Shown piece by piece: positions 15,121 through 23,732 of a stretch of 42,584 nt of DNA (positions are counted from its first letter, which is position 1; each line of letters begins with the position of its first letter). Under the pieces are notes generated by a model that did not search any database, was not told the DNA's origin, and worked only from the letters and a program-made list of their open reading frames with translations. This DNA is from an uncultured Prevotella sp. Its GTDB lineage: Bacteria > Bacteroidota > Bacteroidia > Bacteroidales > Bacteroidaceae. Position numbers and translations under genes: made by a program. The stretch is from assembly GCA_945834405.1 (NCBI GenBank), contig CAMAHD010000004.1, positions 1 through 42,584 on the forward strand. The letters are read 5' to 3'.

Positions 15121-17445
15121 ATGATTCAGGAAACCAAGGAACAGCAGCAGATGTATAATCTGTTCCGCTCGTTCATCTATATTTTCTTGATTATCGAGTT
15201 GGTGATGCACATGCCTGTCCATACAGGGAGTAGCATTGCCAACTCCTTTTTGCAGATGATAGCCAGACTGGGCTTCTTCAATTCTGTGGTGTCGTGTAAG
15301 GTGATAGAGTTGGTGACTATCTTGATTACCTGTGCAGGAACAACGGCACGACGGAGCTTAAAGTTTGATGTGAGGACGATGGTCGTCTATCCCTGTGCGG
15401 CAGGAATCACCCTGACTGTGCTATGCATCTTTGTCCAGCCCAGTCATTGGGGAACCCATATTGCAGGCTATTCGCTGAACCGCATCCTCTATCTTGTTAC
15501 CTCGATAACAGGCGTGATGTGTATTCACCGAAGCCTCGATGCCATTGCCCAGTACTTCAACTGCAAGTTAGGTGAAGACCGCTTTAACTTTGAGAACGAG
15601 AGCTTCCAACAATGTGAGCAGTTGGTGGAGAATAAGTATAGCGTCAATATCCCGATGATCTTCTACTATAAGGGACGAATGCGTAAAGGCTGGTGCAATG
15701 TGGTTAATCCTTTCCGAGGTACATGGGTAGTGGGAACGCCAGGTAGTGGTAAGTCCTTCTCTGTGGTAGAACCTTTCATCAGACAACACTCAGCCAAGGG
15801 CTTTTCGTTAGTTGTGTATGACTACAAATTCCCAACACTTGCCCAGATGACCTTCTATCACTTCAATAAGAACAAGATGCTGGGCAACATCCCTGAAGAT
15901 ATGGACTTCAATATCATCAACTTTACCGATGTGGAGTACTCCAACCGAGTAAACCCCATCCAACGGAAGTACATCCCAGATTTGAGTGCTGCCTCAGAGA
16001 CGGCAGCCACACTGCTTGCAGCCCTGAACAAAGGTGCAGGACAGGCAGGCGGTGGGGGAAGTGACAAGTTCTTCACCAACTCAGCCGAGAACTTTCTGGC
16101 AGCCATCATCTATTTCTTCGTCACCTTCCGTCCAGTGGCATGGAAGAATGGCAGGAAGTTGCATCACATGATTATCAGTGACGGAAGAAAACTGGAAATC
16201 AAGATACGCATGTGGGACGACTTCGTCGCATTAGATGCCGATGGGAATGTCGTTCTCGACTTCACGGATAAAGACGGCAATAATGTCAGCACCGATGCCG
16301 ATGGAATGCCTGTCACCTTGAAAGGCTTCTCGTATGTCGATAGAGAGGGGAGAGTAGTCTTTATCGAAGATGAGTTCTATGAGGATGATGAAGGACGTAT
16401 CACCCAGCCGGACACCTATACGGGCGAGTATAGTGACATGCCTCATGTGCTCAGCTTTCTGCAGCTTAGTTATGAAGATTCCTTTAATATCCTGATGCAA
16501 GATGAAAACATCATGTCACTGATGGCTCCATTCAAATCTGCGTATGATAATAACGCGATGGATCAGTTGGAAGGTATGGTTGGAACGCTCCGTGTCAACG
16601 CTGCACGACTGGTATCACAGGAAGCCTATTGGGTATTCTCGGGTGATGACTTCGACCTTAAAGTGTCAGACCCTAAAAGTCCGTCTTATCTGATTATCGC
16701 CAATGACCCGGAGAAGGAACAAGTGATAGGCTCTCTGAATGCACTTATCCTGAACCGTCTGACCACGAGAGTTAACAGCGGACAGGGAAAGAACGTGCCA
16801 GTCAGCATCATCATCGATGAGCTGCCGACACTCTATTTCCATAAGATAGACCGTCTGATAGGTACAGCCCGAAGCAATAAGGTAAGCGTGACGATGGCAT
16901 TCCAGGAACTGCCGCAGTTGGAGGCCGACTATGGCAAGAACGGTATGCAGAAGGTAATCACCACATGCGGTAATGTGTTCGCTGGCTCAGCGAGAAACAA
17001 GGAAACGCTGGAATGGTTGCAGAATGACATCTTCGGTAAGGTCAAGCAGACCACCCAGAGCATCAGCATCAATGATGAGCGGGTATCAACCTCCTTTAAT
17101 GAGAAGATGGACTGTTTGGTTCCTGCTGCCAAGATTGCCGATATGGCCACTGGCTGGATCTGCGGACAGACAGCCCGAGACTTTACGCCCACAGAAGCGG
17201 CAACTATGCATAGTGTGAACCTCGAAGAGACGGATGAGTTCAAGACCACCAAGTTCTTCTGTAAAACCAACTTCGATATGAGCCATATCGAGGAAGAGAA
17301 GAAACACTATACCCCCTTGCCCAAGAAATACTGCTTCGAGAACGAGCATGAGAAAGAAGTGATGCTGGCAAGAAACTTCCGACGCATCAATGAGGAAGTG
17401 ACTCAGCTCACAGCCAGTTTGCTTGGAAAAGAAAACGCCCAATAA
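15121..17445 (+). CDS. VirD4-type coupling protein (T4CP)
   Basis: The 774-residue protein has several N-terminal transmembrane helices (about 10-30, 40-65, 83-100 and 115-135). A Walker A motif (GTPGSGKSF) lies near residue 205 and Walker B (IIIDELPTL) near 563. It would link the relaxosome to the transfer channel. Residues about 365-440 form an insertion between Walker A and B with short beta repeats rich in Asp and Gly (DADGNVVLDFTDKDG, DREGRVVFIEDE), not usual in VirD4. In Bacteroides elements this gene is often called mobC or traG-like; I leave the symbol blank. It is the last gene before the terminator. Confidence 0.9.
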   Translation: MIQETKEQQQMYNLFRSFIYIFLIIELVMHMPVHTGSSIANSFLQMIARLGFFNSVVSCKVIELVTILITCAGTTARRSLKFDVRTMVVYPCAAGITLTVLCIFVQPSHWGTHIAGYSLNRILYLVTSITGVMCIHRSLDAIAQYFNCKLGEDRFNFENESFQQCEQLVENKYSVNIPMIFYYKGRMRKGWCNVVNPFRGTWVVGTPGSGKSFSVVEPFIRQHSAKGFSLVVYDYKFPTLAQMTFYHFNKNKMLGNIPEDMDFNIINFTDVEYSNRVNPIQRKYIPDLSAASETAATLLAALNKGAGQAGGGGSDKFFTNSAENFLAAIIYFFVTFRPVAWKNGRKLHHMIISDGRKLEIKIRMWDDFVALDADGNVVLDFTDKDGNNVSTDADGMPVTLKGFSYVDREGRVVFIEDEFYEDDEGRITQPDTYTGEYSDMPHVLSFLQLSYEDSFNILMQDENIMSLMAPFKSAYDNNAMDQLEGMVGTLRVNAARLVSQEAYWVFSGDDFDLKVSDPKSPSYLIIANDPEKEQVIGSLNALILNRLTTRVNSGQGKNVPVSIIIDELPTLYFHKIDRLIGTARSNKVSVTMAFQELPQLEADYGKNGMQKVITTCGNVFAGSARNKETLEWLQNDIFGKVKQTTQSISINDERVSTSFNEKMDCLVPAAKIADMATGWICGQTARDFTPTEAATMHSVNLEETDEFKTTKFFCKTNFDMSHIEEEKKHYTPLPKKYCFENEHEKEVMLARNFRRINEEVTQLTASLLGKENAQ

Positions 17446-17448
17446 ATA

Positions 17449-17483
17449 AAGAAGCCTGCCTCCAATTCGAGACAGGTTTCTTT
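17449..17483. terminator. Bidirectional terminator, tra operon/hydrolase
   Basis: AAGAAGCCTGCCTC pairs with GAGACAGGTTTCTT around a short loop, with T-rich arms on both sides. It separates the convergent tra operon and the minus-strand hydrolase gene. Confidence 0.8.
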
Positions 17484-17485
17484 CG

Positions 17486-18574
17486 TTATAGCGTATTTGC
17501 TATGGCTCTGACTTTAGCGTTATAACTGTCCATGTTTTCCGCATAGCCGATACGCTTTAGGAAGGCATAGTAGTCTTTGTCCTTCTTGGGGTCATAGCGT
17601 CGCTGTATCATGCGCACATAGCCAACAACAGATTCCTCCCAGGAATGGAAGCGGTAGTAGTCACGTTGGGATGAATTATAGAGCCCGAAGAGATTGTTAT
17701 AGTTCCGGCATACGTTACTGCTTCCATAGCCGGTCTCAAGACAGTACTGAGCTGCAACAATCTTCGGGAAGAGGACACCGCAGTCCTTCATGACCTTGAA
17801 TAGGTTGTGAAGGTTAAGCGGTCTGTCAGGGCTGGAGGCAAAATGCAGGTTCTCCATCTCCTCCTGTAGCCCACATATATAACTGTTCAGATGATTGATG
17901 AACGGTTCAGGGTCTATTGACTTCCATACACCTTCTACAAGCCGCTCCGCTTTCAAATGAAGATGCGGACCAGTTGACTTACCTGTATCAGAGGACAAGG
18001 CCACTATCGTTCCTGCTGATACAACATCCCCTTCTCTGACTGCTATCAGTCCTAAGTGACCATACAGGATGCGCAGTCCTATATGGTTGATGATGACATG
18101 ATGACCATAGCCCGTTTCGCTATATACCACCTTTTCAATGACTCCTGGCATCATCGCATAGACTAAAGAGCCTTTGGCACAGCGCAAGTCTATTCCGTTG
18201 TGGAATGTCCCTTTTACAAAAGTAACAGGATCCTGACGATAGCCATAGTCAGAAGTGATATGGATGAAGTCCAAAGGAAGAGCCACGGAAGTACGACGGT
18301 TCAGAAGTTCCATCATCATGCTGTCCTTGACAGAAACGAACAACGGAATATCGTACTCTAACGCTATTTCCTGATGCGAAGGAAGGTCAAAGTATTCTTT
18401 TGAGCTCTTTTGTTCAGAAGCCGCTAAATTACAGGAATCAGTCTGAACATCTGAAATCGGCTTACTTTTAACCACCTGTGGCAGCTTTTGAACCGTATTA
18501 AACTGTGCCGGACAAGATACTGGAATTGTCGGCAGGAATAAGAAGTATAAGAAATAATTTTTTCTGCTTTTCAT
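17486..18574 (-). CDS. Peptidoglycan hydrolase: M23 endopeptidase plus glucosaminidase-like domain
   Basis: The long track ORF starts too early; ATG 18574 (MKSRKNYFLYFLFLPTIP) gives 362 residues with a signal peptide, possibly lipidated at PVSC. The M23 domain has HNGIDL (His about 125) and GPHLHL (His about 204 and 206), the zinc ligands and catalytic His. The C-terminal part (about 260-360) has AAQYCLETGYGSS and NNLFGL, the glucosaminidase-type hydrolase pattern. It would open the cell wall for assembly of the transfer machine. It is alone on the minus strand, downstream of its own promoter. Confidence 0.88.
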   Translation of the reverse strand: MKSRKNYFLYFLFLPTIPVSCPAQFNTVQKLPQVVKSKPISDVQTDSCNLAASEQKSSKEYFDLPSHQEIALEYDIPLFVSVKDSMMMELLNRRTSVALPLDFIHITSDYGYRQDPVTFVKGTFHNGIDLRCAKGSLVYAMMPGVIEKVVYSETGYGHHVIINHIGLRILYGHLGLIAVREGDVVSAGTIVALSSDTGKSTGPHLHLKAERLVEGVWKSIDPEPFINHLNSYICGLQEEMENLHFASSPDRPLNLHNLFKVMKDCGVLFPKIVAAQYCLETGYGSSNVCRNYNNLFGLYNSSQRDYYRFHSWEESVVGYVRMIQRRYDPKKDKDYYAFLKRIGYAENMDSYNAKVRAIANTL

Positions 18575-18588
18575 GGTATTATTTGTTT

Positions 18589-18596
18589 TAATTTTG
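18589..18596 (+). promoter_or_regulatory. Possible promoter for the 18749 operon (-7 box)
   Basis: TAATTTTG at 18589-18596 fits the -7 consensus and points right, toward the gene at 18749. No good -33 element is visible. It faces the hydrolase promoter at 18637. Confidence 0.4.
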
Positions 18597-18636
18597 CACT
18601 CGGTTTGAGAAACCAAGTCACTCCTGAATACGGGTG

Positions 18637-18644
18637 CAAAGGTA
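18637..18644 (-). promoter_or_regulatory. Promoter of the hydrolase gene (-7 box)
   Basis: TACCTTTG on the minus strand at 18637-18644 fits the consensus and gives a leader of about 55 nt to ATG 18574. It faces and overlaps the plus-directed candidate at 18589-18596. Confidence 0.6.
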
Positions 18645-18748
18645 CGGAAAACTGACGAGGAAATCGAAAGAATAAAAACTTTATATCCTCTTTGGTAAAT
18701 CCTGCCACATTTAAATAATAAGGTATAACAATCAAACAAAAGAAGAGA

Positions 18749-19513
18749 ATGGGAAAGCTATTTGGTGAAAGAGAACTGAGTAAGAAAGACTTTGAGCGTA
18801 TCGACATTGATGTAAGGTCGATGCCCAAGGAAGTCAAGGAGAAGCTGCTGAACGGTGAACTCACTCCACTCGTGGAAATCCGTGACCAGCTGGATAACGG
18901 CATCATTGCCACCATGCCTGTGAAACTCCGCCTGCAACGCGATACCGAGGGCAATGCCGTGCTGAAAGCCTATCCAGTGAGCAGGGATATTGTGAGTGAC
19001 CTGAAGCTACAGGATGCAGAGCAGAAACGTCTGCAGGCTGGTGAGGTTATCCAGAAGGACATCCGTGAGGGTAATCGCATGAGAACCATGTTCCTGCAGT
19101 TGGACCAGGAAACGAAGTCGCTGTTGAAGCGTGAGGTCAACAAGGCCGAGATTGACAAGCGCGTCGACGAGCTGGAGCATGTGAAGGACATCACCCTTGG
19201 CCAGAACCAGCGTCAGGCCATCAGGGAAGGAAAGCCCGTGGAACTGGAGATAGGCGATACCAAGGTAACAGTCGGTGTTGACCTCCGTCAGAACTCAGGT
19301 TTCAAGGCCATTGACGGTGACATGTCAGAGTGGAAACGTCAGCAGGAAATCAAGTGGGACATGGCCAATCCCGGTCAGATGGGCTACTGGCAGACCGAAG
19401 AGAACCGTTGGGAGTACAAGCAGGTACAGGAGAAGTACAAGATGCCAGAGGCCAAGAAGGAAGAGAAGAAGACTGTCAAGGAGGAAGTGCGACAGACGAT
19501 CCACTTCAAGTAA
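18749..19513 (+). CDS. DUF4099/DUF3945-type protein
   Basis: This 254-residue soluble protein is rich in Lys, Glu and Gln. The N-terminal half (LSKKDFERIDIDVRSMPKE) resembles the DUF4099 start. The middle (DITLGQNQRQAIREGKPVEL, then a beta strand and VDLRQNSGFKAIDGD) is the pattern of DUF3945 units found in Bacteroides mobile elements. The C-terminus is a charged helix. Its role is unknown. It starts the accessory plus-strand operon that includes ArdC-like, primase-like and topoisomerase genes. Confidence 0.78.
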   Translation: MGKLFGERELSKKDFERIDIDVRSMPKEVKEKLLNGELTPLVEIRDQLDNGIIATMPVKLRLQRDTEGNAVLKAYPVSRDIVSDLKLQDAEQKRLQAGEVIQKDIREGNRMRTMFLQLDQETKSLLKREVNKAEIDKRVDELEHVKDITLGQNQRQAIREGKPVELEIGDTKVTVGVDLRQNSGFKAIDGDMSEWKRQQEIKWDMANPGQMGYWQTEENRWEYKQVQEKYKMPEAKKEEKKTVKEEVRQTIHFK

Positions 19514-19645
19514 GAGAACAAAGGTATAACAAAGTAAAGATTGAATAAAGGATAACAACAATGATTCTTGCCATTTCTTAGATACTATGAAAACACGAGA
19601 CCTTATAATCTATACTGTGAAAACACACTTTTAAATTCAGGAAAC

Positions 19646-19843
19646 ATGGAGAAAACAGGAAATACTTATGAAGAGCTTGTACAGCTCAAAGAATCAGGAG
19701 AGATAGGCTGGCGCGAGTTTATCCGCAGACAGCCTGAGATGGAGGATGACTACTATCACTGGTGCGTGGACAACGACCTCGATATGAACGAGGACACGGC
19801 AGAAGCCTTTATGACGCTCACCGAGGAACACGTAGTGGCATAG
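19646..19843 (+). CDS. Small acidic protein (hypothetical)
   Basis: ATG 19646 follows an AGGAAAC ribosome site and gives 65 residues; the track start is at a TTG 26 codons upstream. The protein is acidic, with YEELVQLKESGEIGWREFIRRQ and an EMEDDYYHWC core. It sits between the DUF4099-type gene and the ArdC-like gene. I do not know its function; strong acidity would allow DNA mimicry, but this is speculative. Confidence 0.7.
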   Translation: MEKTGNTYEELVQLKESGEIGWREFIRRQPEMEDDYYHWCVDNDLDMNEDTAEAFMTLTEEHVVA

Positions 19844-19885
19844 TAGCAGTACTCAAAACAATAAACACTAAGAAAAGAATACACT

Positions 19886-21748
19886 ATGGAAGATAACAAG
19901 GATAACAGTGTAAAAGAGACTGAGCAAAAGCCCCAGGAACAGACTGAGGGCAAGACTGGCGGTAAGACGATGGCAGAAAAGGCCATCGACCGCTTCGCTC
20001 AGATGATGGTCACCCGTTTGGAAGAAATGAAAGGGCAACAGTGGGAAAAAGGCTGGATTGACGGAGGCGGCAGGACACACGGCCTGCCCCAGAACCTCTC
20101 TGGTCGCCGCTATTCAGGACATAATGACTTCTTCCTCCAGTTGCATACCGCTGCCAACGGCTATGATGTACCCGTCTATGCCACCTATAAGCAGATAAAG
20201 GAAGCTGGAGCCACTATCGCCAAGGGTGAGAAGGCCATGCCCGTCATCTACTGGAACGTCACCCATAAGGATGAGAACGGTCAGAAGGTTTCTGATGAAG
20301 CCTACGAAGCTATGACCAAGGCAGAGCAGGAGAAGGTCAAGACCATCCCCATTATGATGGGTTATTATGTCTGGAACCTACAGCAGACCAACTTCCCTGA
20401 GATCAAGCCGGAGCAGTATGCCAAACTGCAGGATAAGTTCAAGGCACCGCATATCGAGGATGCCACCGGTATGTACACCTCCAAGGAGTTCGACCAGATG
20501 ATTGACAAGCAGGCTTGGGTCTGCAAGATCAACAATGTCGAAGGTGCTGGCGCTTTCTACAGTCCGACGAAGGACGAGATTACCGTTCCGACGAAGAAGC
20601 AGTTCAAGATTCACGATACCCCTGAGGAAATCTACAAGGACGGTATGGAGTACTACAGCTCCATCGCCCATGAGATGGCCCATTCGACAGGTGTAGAGAA
20701 ACGTCTTGGAAGAGACATGGAAGGTCATTTCGGTGATCCGAAGTATGCCAAGGAAGAACTCGTTGCAGAGCTGACCGCTGCCATGGTAGGTAATACGATG
20801 GGCTTTGACAAGCGTATCCTCGACAACAATGCCAAGTATGTCGATTCCTGGATGGACACCCTGAAGAAAGAGCCCCGTTTCATTCTCAGTGTGATGGCCG
20901 ATGTCAACAAAGCCTCGAAGATGATCCTCGACCATGTGGATGCCCAGCGTCTGGAGATGGGCATGACAGCCCTCCAGCCCAAGGAAGAAGCAAACAACGT
21001 AAAAACAACGGAAGCCAAGGTAGCCCCAGAGACCAAGATGGATATAGCAGCAGAACCTATCGCCAAGCCCAAGACCAAGGCAGAAGAAAAGGCAGAACTT
21101 GCCAAGGAAACAGCAGCCGTCTTTAAGGACTTGAAGGAAAAGCATCCCGATGCTCTACTGTTAATGCGCAAGGGTGACTTCTATGAAGCCTTTGAGGAAG
21201 ATGCCAAGAAAGTAGCCAAGTCAACAGGCTTGAAGGAACAGCATATCATCAAGGAAGGCTTTTCCAATAAGGAAAACAAAGAAGGTGAAAAAGGCGTTTC
21301 CTATGTCAACTTCAAAAACACCAGTCTTGATAAGTACCTGCCTAAGCTCGTCCGTGACGGTCATCGTGTCGCTATCTGTGACAGTCTTGAAGACATCGCC
21401 AAGCAGCGTATCAGTGAGAGAAAAGAGCTGCAGGAACAACAGGTAGCGGCAAAGGCACAGCAGCCTGCCCAGTCAGCCAAGACCATTCCTTTGGATCAGT
21501 TCAACAAGCTCGAAACTGAGGATGGAAAAAAGATAGACCATTTTGCCGTTTTCAAGATGAAGAGCGGTAACTACGGAGTGAGGGCTATGGTGGACGGTCA
21601 GCAGATGAGTGTCAAGGCACTGGATAAAGAAGACCGCAATGCCTTCTTCGAGCATACCACTACCAAGGCTGCACTCGTCCAGAAGTACTATGGCAAGGAG
21701 CTCTCCCAGCCAAAGCATGAGGAACGTAGCAGAGCCAGAGCGATGTAA
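19886..21748 (+). CDS. ArdC-like ssDNA-binding metallopeptidase with MutS-I-like tail
   Basis: The protein is 620 residues. Residues about 30-150 match the ArdC N-terminal ssDNA-binding domain (AIDRFAQMMVTRLEE, LPQNLSGRRYSGHNDFFL). HEMAH at about 262 is a zincin zinc-binding motif. An Ala/Lys/Glu-rich linker (about 360-410) leads to residues about 412-510 with LLMRKGDFYEAFEEDA. This resembles MutS domain I, whose conserved start is the FYE(L/A)F motif. A further DUF3945-like tail follows. ArdC proteins protect incoming DNA from restriction. The combination could bind and shield entering single strands or mismatched DNA. Domain calls are from motif reading. Confidence 0.8.
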   Translation: MEDNKDNSVKETEQKPQEQTEGKTGGKTMAEKAIDRFAQMMVTRLEEMKGQQWEKGWIDGGGRTHGLPQNLSGRRYSGHNDFFLQLHTAANGYDVPVYATYKQIKEAGATIAKGEKAMPVIYWNVTHKDENGQKVSDEAYEAMTKAEQEKVKTIPIMMGYYVWNLQQTNFPEIKPEQYAKLQDKFKAPHIEDATGMYTSKEFDQMIDKQAWVCKINNVEGAGAFYSPTKDEITVPTKKQFKIHDTPEEIYKDGMEYYSSIAHEMAHSTGVEKRLGRDMEGHFGDPKYAKEELVAELTAAMVGNTMGFDKRILDNNAKYVDSWMDTLKKEPRFILSVMADVNKASKMILDHVDAQRLEMGMTALQPKEEANNVKTTEAKVAPETKMDIAAEPIAKPKTKAEEKAELAKETAAVFKDLKEKHPDALLLMRKGDFYEAFEEDAKKVAKSTGLKEQHIIKEGFSNKENKEGEKGVSYVNFKNTSLDKYLPKLVRDGHRVAICDSLEDIAKQRISERKELQEQQVAAKAQQPAQSAKTIPLDQFNKLETEDGKKIDHFAVFKMKSGNYGVRAMVDGQQMSVKALDKEDRNAFFEHTTTKAALVQKYYGKELSQPKHEERSRARAM

Positions 21749-21788
21749 CAGGAAGTAGTAAAAAAAGAAAAAGTACAAAGATAAAACG

Positions 21789-22967
21789 ATGTTTGAAGAA
21801 TACAAGGCGTTCAAGGAAAAGGTCGGTGTGGATGATGTCGCTGCCTATCTTGGCTATAAACTCGATAGAAAAGCCGGAGTCGGCAAATATGTCGAGTACA
21901 ATATCCGCGATGGTCGGGGACGTAAGATTGACTCCATTGTCATCAGTCACCCGGGCGACAAATCCAGCCAGACCTACTTCCATAGGAACGGAGCCAGTGG
22001 CGGCGATGCCATCAGTCTGATAAAGGCAAACATCAATAGTTTTGACGTGACAGGCAGCAGCGAAGCAGAAATGCTTGCTGCCGTCATGTCGAAGCTTACC
22101 AGCGATGATACTTTCATTACCAAGGTCGAGGACAGGTATAGGGACATGAAGCCCCAGACCTTTGACATTGGGCGCTTCCAGATGGAGAATGCAGCAGAGC
22201 ACTTCGAGGCAGTGATGTCCTTCTTCAGGGCACGTAGCATCGATGAAGAGACTGTCAGGACATTCCTTCCCTTTATCATGCGAGTCACTGATACCGAAGC
22301 CCAGTATAAGTACAAGGATTTGGCATTCCCCTATACCAAGCCAGGCTCAGAGAAGATAGATGGTTTTGAGTTACGCGGCTATAATAACTTCCGCCAGAAG
22401 GCACCAGGCACGAATAGCAGTAGTGCAGCATGGATTGCCGACTTCACAAAGGAACAGCCCGATAGTGCCAAGAATGTCTATTTCTTCGAGAGTGGCTATG
22501 ATGCGATGGCTTTCTATCAGGTGAACAAGTCAAGGCTGATTCTCGAAACCTCCGTATTCGTCTCTACGGGCGGTACCTTTTCCAGTCTGCAGATCAAGGG
22601 CATCACAGACTATTATCCGCAAGCCAGATACTGGGACTGCTTTGACAATGACATCCCCGGCATCCTCTATGGTGTCAGGATGGAGTCGCAGCTGAGTGGG
22701 CAGTTTGTCAATATCGTTACTACCGATGACACCATCATCTTCCAGAAAGGAGCAGATGAACTCCGCTTGAAGAAAGAGGAAGTCACTCTGCCCAAGGTCA
22801 GAGAGAAGTTAGGCTTGGAAAGACATATCTATGTATGGAAAGCCCCGAAAGCCTTTAAGGACTGGAATGACGTGACAATGAACAAACCCATGAAAGACCT
22901 GCCTATAAAGAGCAAGTATCAGAGAAACGAGAACCTGAGGGAAAAGAGAAGAAAAGGTACATTATGA
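21789..22967 (+). CDS. Toprim-domain primase-like protein (DUF3991 type)
   Basis: The 392-residue protein begins with a DUF3991-like domain (about 20-100, including GKYVEYNIRDGRGRKIDS and the GASGGDAISLI motif typical of primase-like proteins). A Toprim domain follows (about 225-300): VYFFESGYDAMAFYQ carries the conserved Glu, and CFDNDIPG the acidic pair. No CHC2-type zinc finger is present. It fits the TraP-like primases of Bacteroides elements that prime the complementary strand in the recipient. Its stop overlaps the next start by four bases. Confidence 0.82.
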   Translation: MFEEYKAFKEKVGVDDVAAYLGYKLDRKAGVGKYVEYNIRDGRGRKIDSIVISHPGDKSSQTYFHRNGASGGDAISLIKANINSFDVTGSSEAEMLAAVMSKLTSDDTFITKVEDRYRDMKPQTFDIGRFQMENAAEHFEAVMSFFRARSIDEETVRTFLPFIMRVTDTEAQYKYKDLAFPYTKPGSEKIDGFELRGYNNFRQKAPGTNSSSAAWIADFTKEQPDSAKNVYFFESGYDAMAFYQVNKSRLILETSVFVSTGGTFSSLQIKGITDYYPQARYWDCFDNDIPGILYGVRMESQLSGQFVNIVTTDDTIIFQKGADELRLKKEEVTLPKVREKLGLERHIYVWKAPKAFKDWNDVTMNKPMKDLPIKSKYQRNENLREKRRKGTL

Positions 22968-23653
22968 GAAGAATACAATATACCATCATCATGCTGTTGA
23001 TGGCAGTAACAAACATCCATGCCCAGCAGACAGACCCAGCACTGACGGCAGCCGTAACAACTCAGACTTTTACCTTAAAGAGTCTTTTTGATGCCCGTCA
23101 CAGCACGCAGGAAAAGATATTGGCTGCAACAGGTATTGAGAACGTACAGTTGCAGCAGCTCCATGACATAGAGAAGAAGGTGCTGGACTATATGGCCAAT
23201 GTCTCAGGACTGATGCAGAACCTCTATCAGGTGAAGCGTACGACAGAACTTGTCACCGTAGAGATACCAAAGAATATCAATGAGGTGACGAAAGCCTGCA
23301 AGGGACATCTGAAAGGTACAGCTATTGCTTTGGCCGTCTCTGATGAGGTGAAGAGTGTCTATACCGAGATTGCCAGTCTCTCTGCTCTTTGTACCTCATT
23401 GGTTAAGACCAAGACCGTTGACGGCAACAAGGTCAACCTCCTCAATGCAGCTGAACGCTATTGGCTGTGCGAGAAGATTGTATCGTCACTGGAAGATATC
23501 AATTCAGCACTTTACATCCTCTCCTGGCAGATACAATACTTGTCATGGGAAGACCTCTGGCGAGGACTTGATCCAGAGACCTGGTGCAACTACATGCAGG
23601 GAAAATGGATGGCTGAGTCATGTATCAGGGACTGGGATGACCTGTTGAAGTAA
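22964..23653 (+). CDS. Periplasmic protein, paralogue of the 8402 gene product
   Basis: The 229-residue protein has a signal peptide (cleavage after NIHAQ) and a helical mature part. The C-terminus GLDPETWCNYMQGKW...RDWDDL is very close to ELDPDTWCNAMQMKW...GWEDF of the tra-operon protein at 8402. The start overlaps the primase-like gene (ATGA), so a periplasmic transfer component is encoded within a cytoplasmic DNA-processing operon. It may replace or partner the tra-operon copy; that is inference. Confidence 0.78.
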   Translation: MRRIQYTIIMLLMAVTNIHAQQTDPALTAAVTTQTFTLKSLFDARHSTQEKILAATGIENVQLQQLHDIEKKVLDYMANVSGLMQNLYQVKRTTELVTVEIPKNINEVTKACKGHLKGTAIALAVSDEVKSVYTEIASLSALCTSLVKTKTVDGNKVNLLNAAERYWLCEKIVSSLEDINSALYILSWQIQYLSWEDLWRGLDPETWCNYMQGKWMAESCIRDWDDLLK

Positions 23654-23732
23654 AAGGTAAGATGTAAAAAGTAAGAGAGAAGAAAGAATAGGATAACAAT
23701 AGTAAATACACTTTAATCAAACAAAAAAGAAA

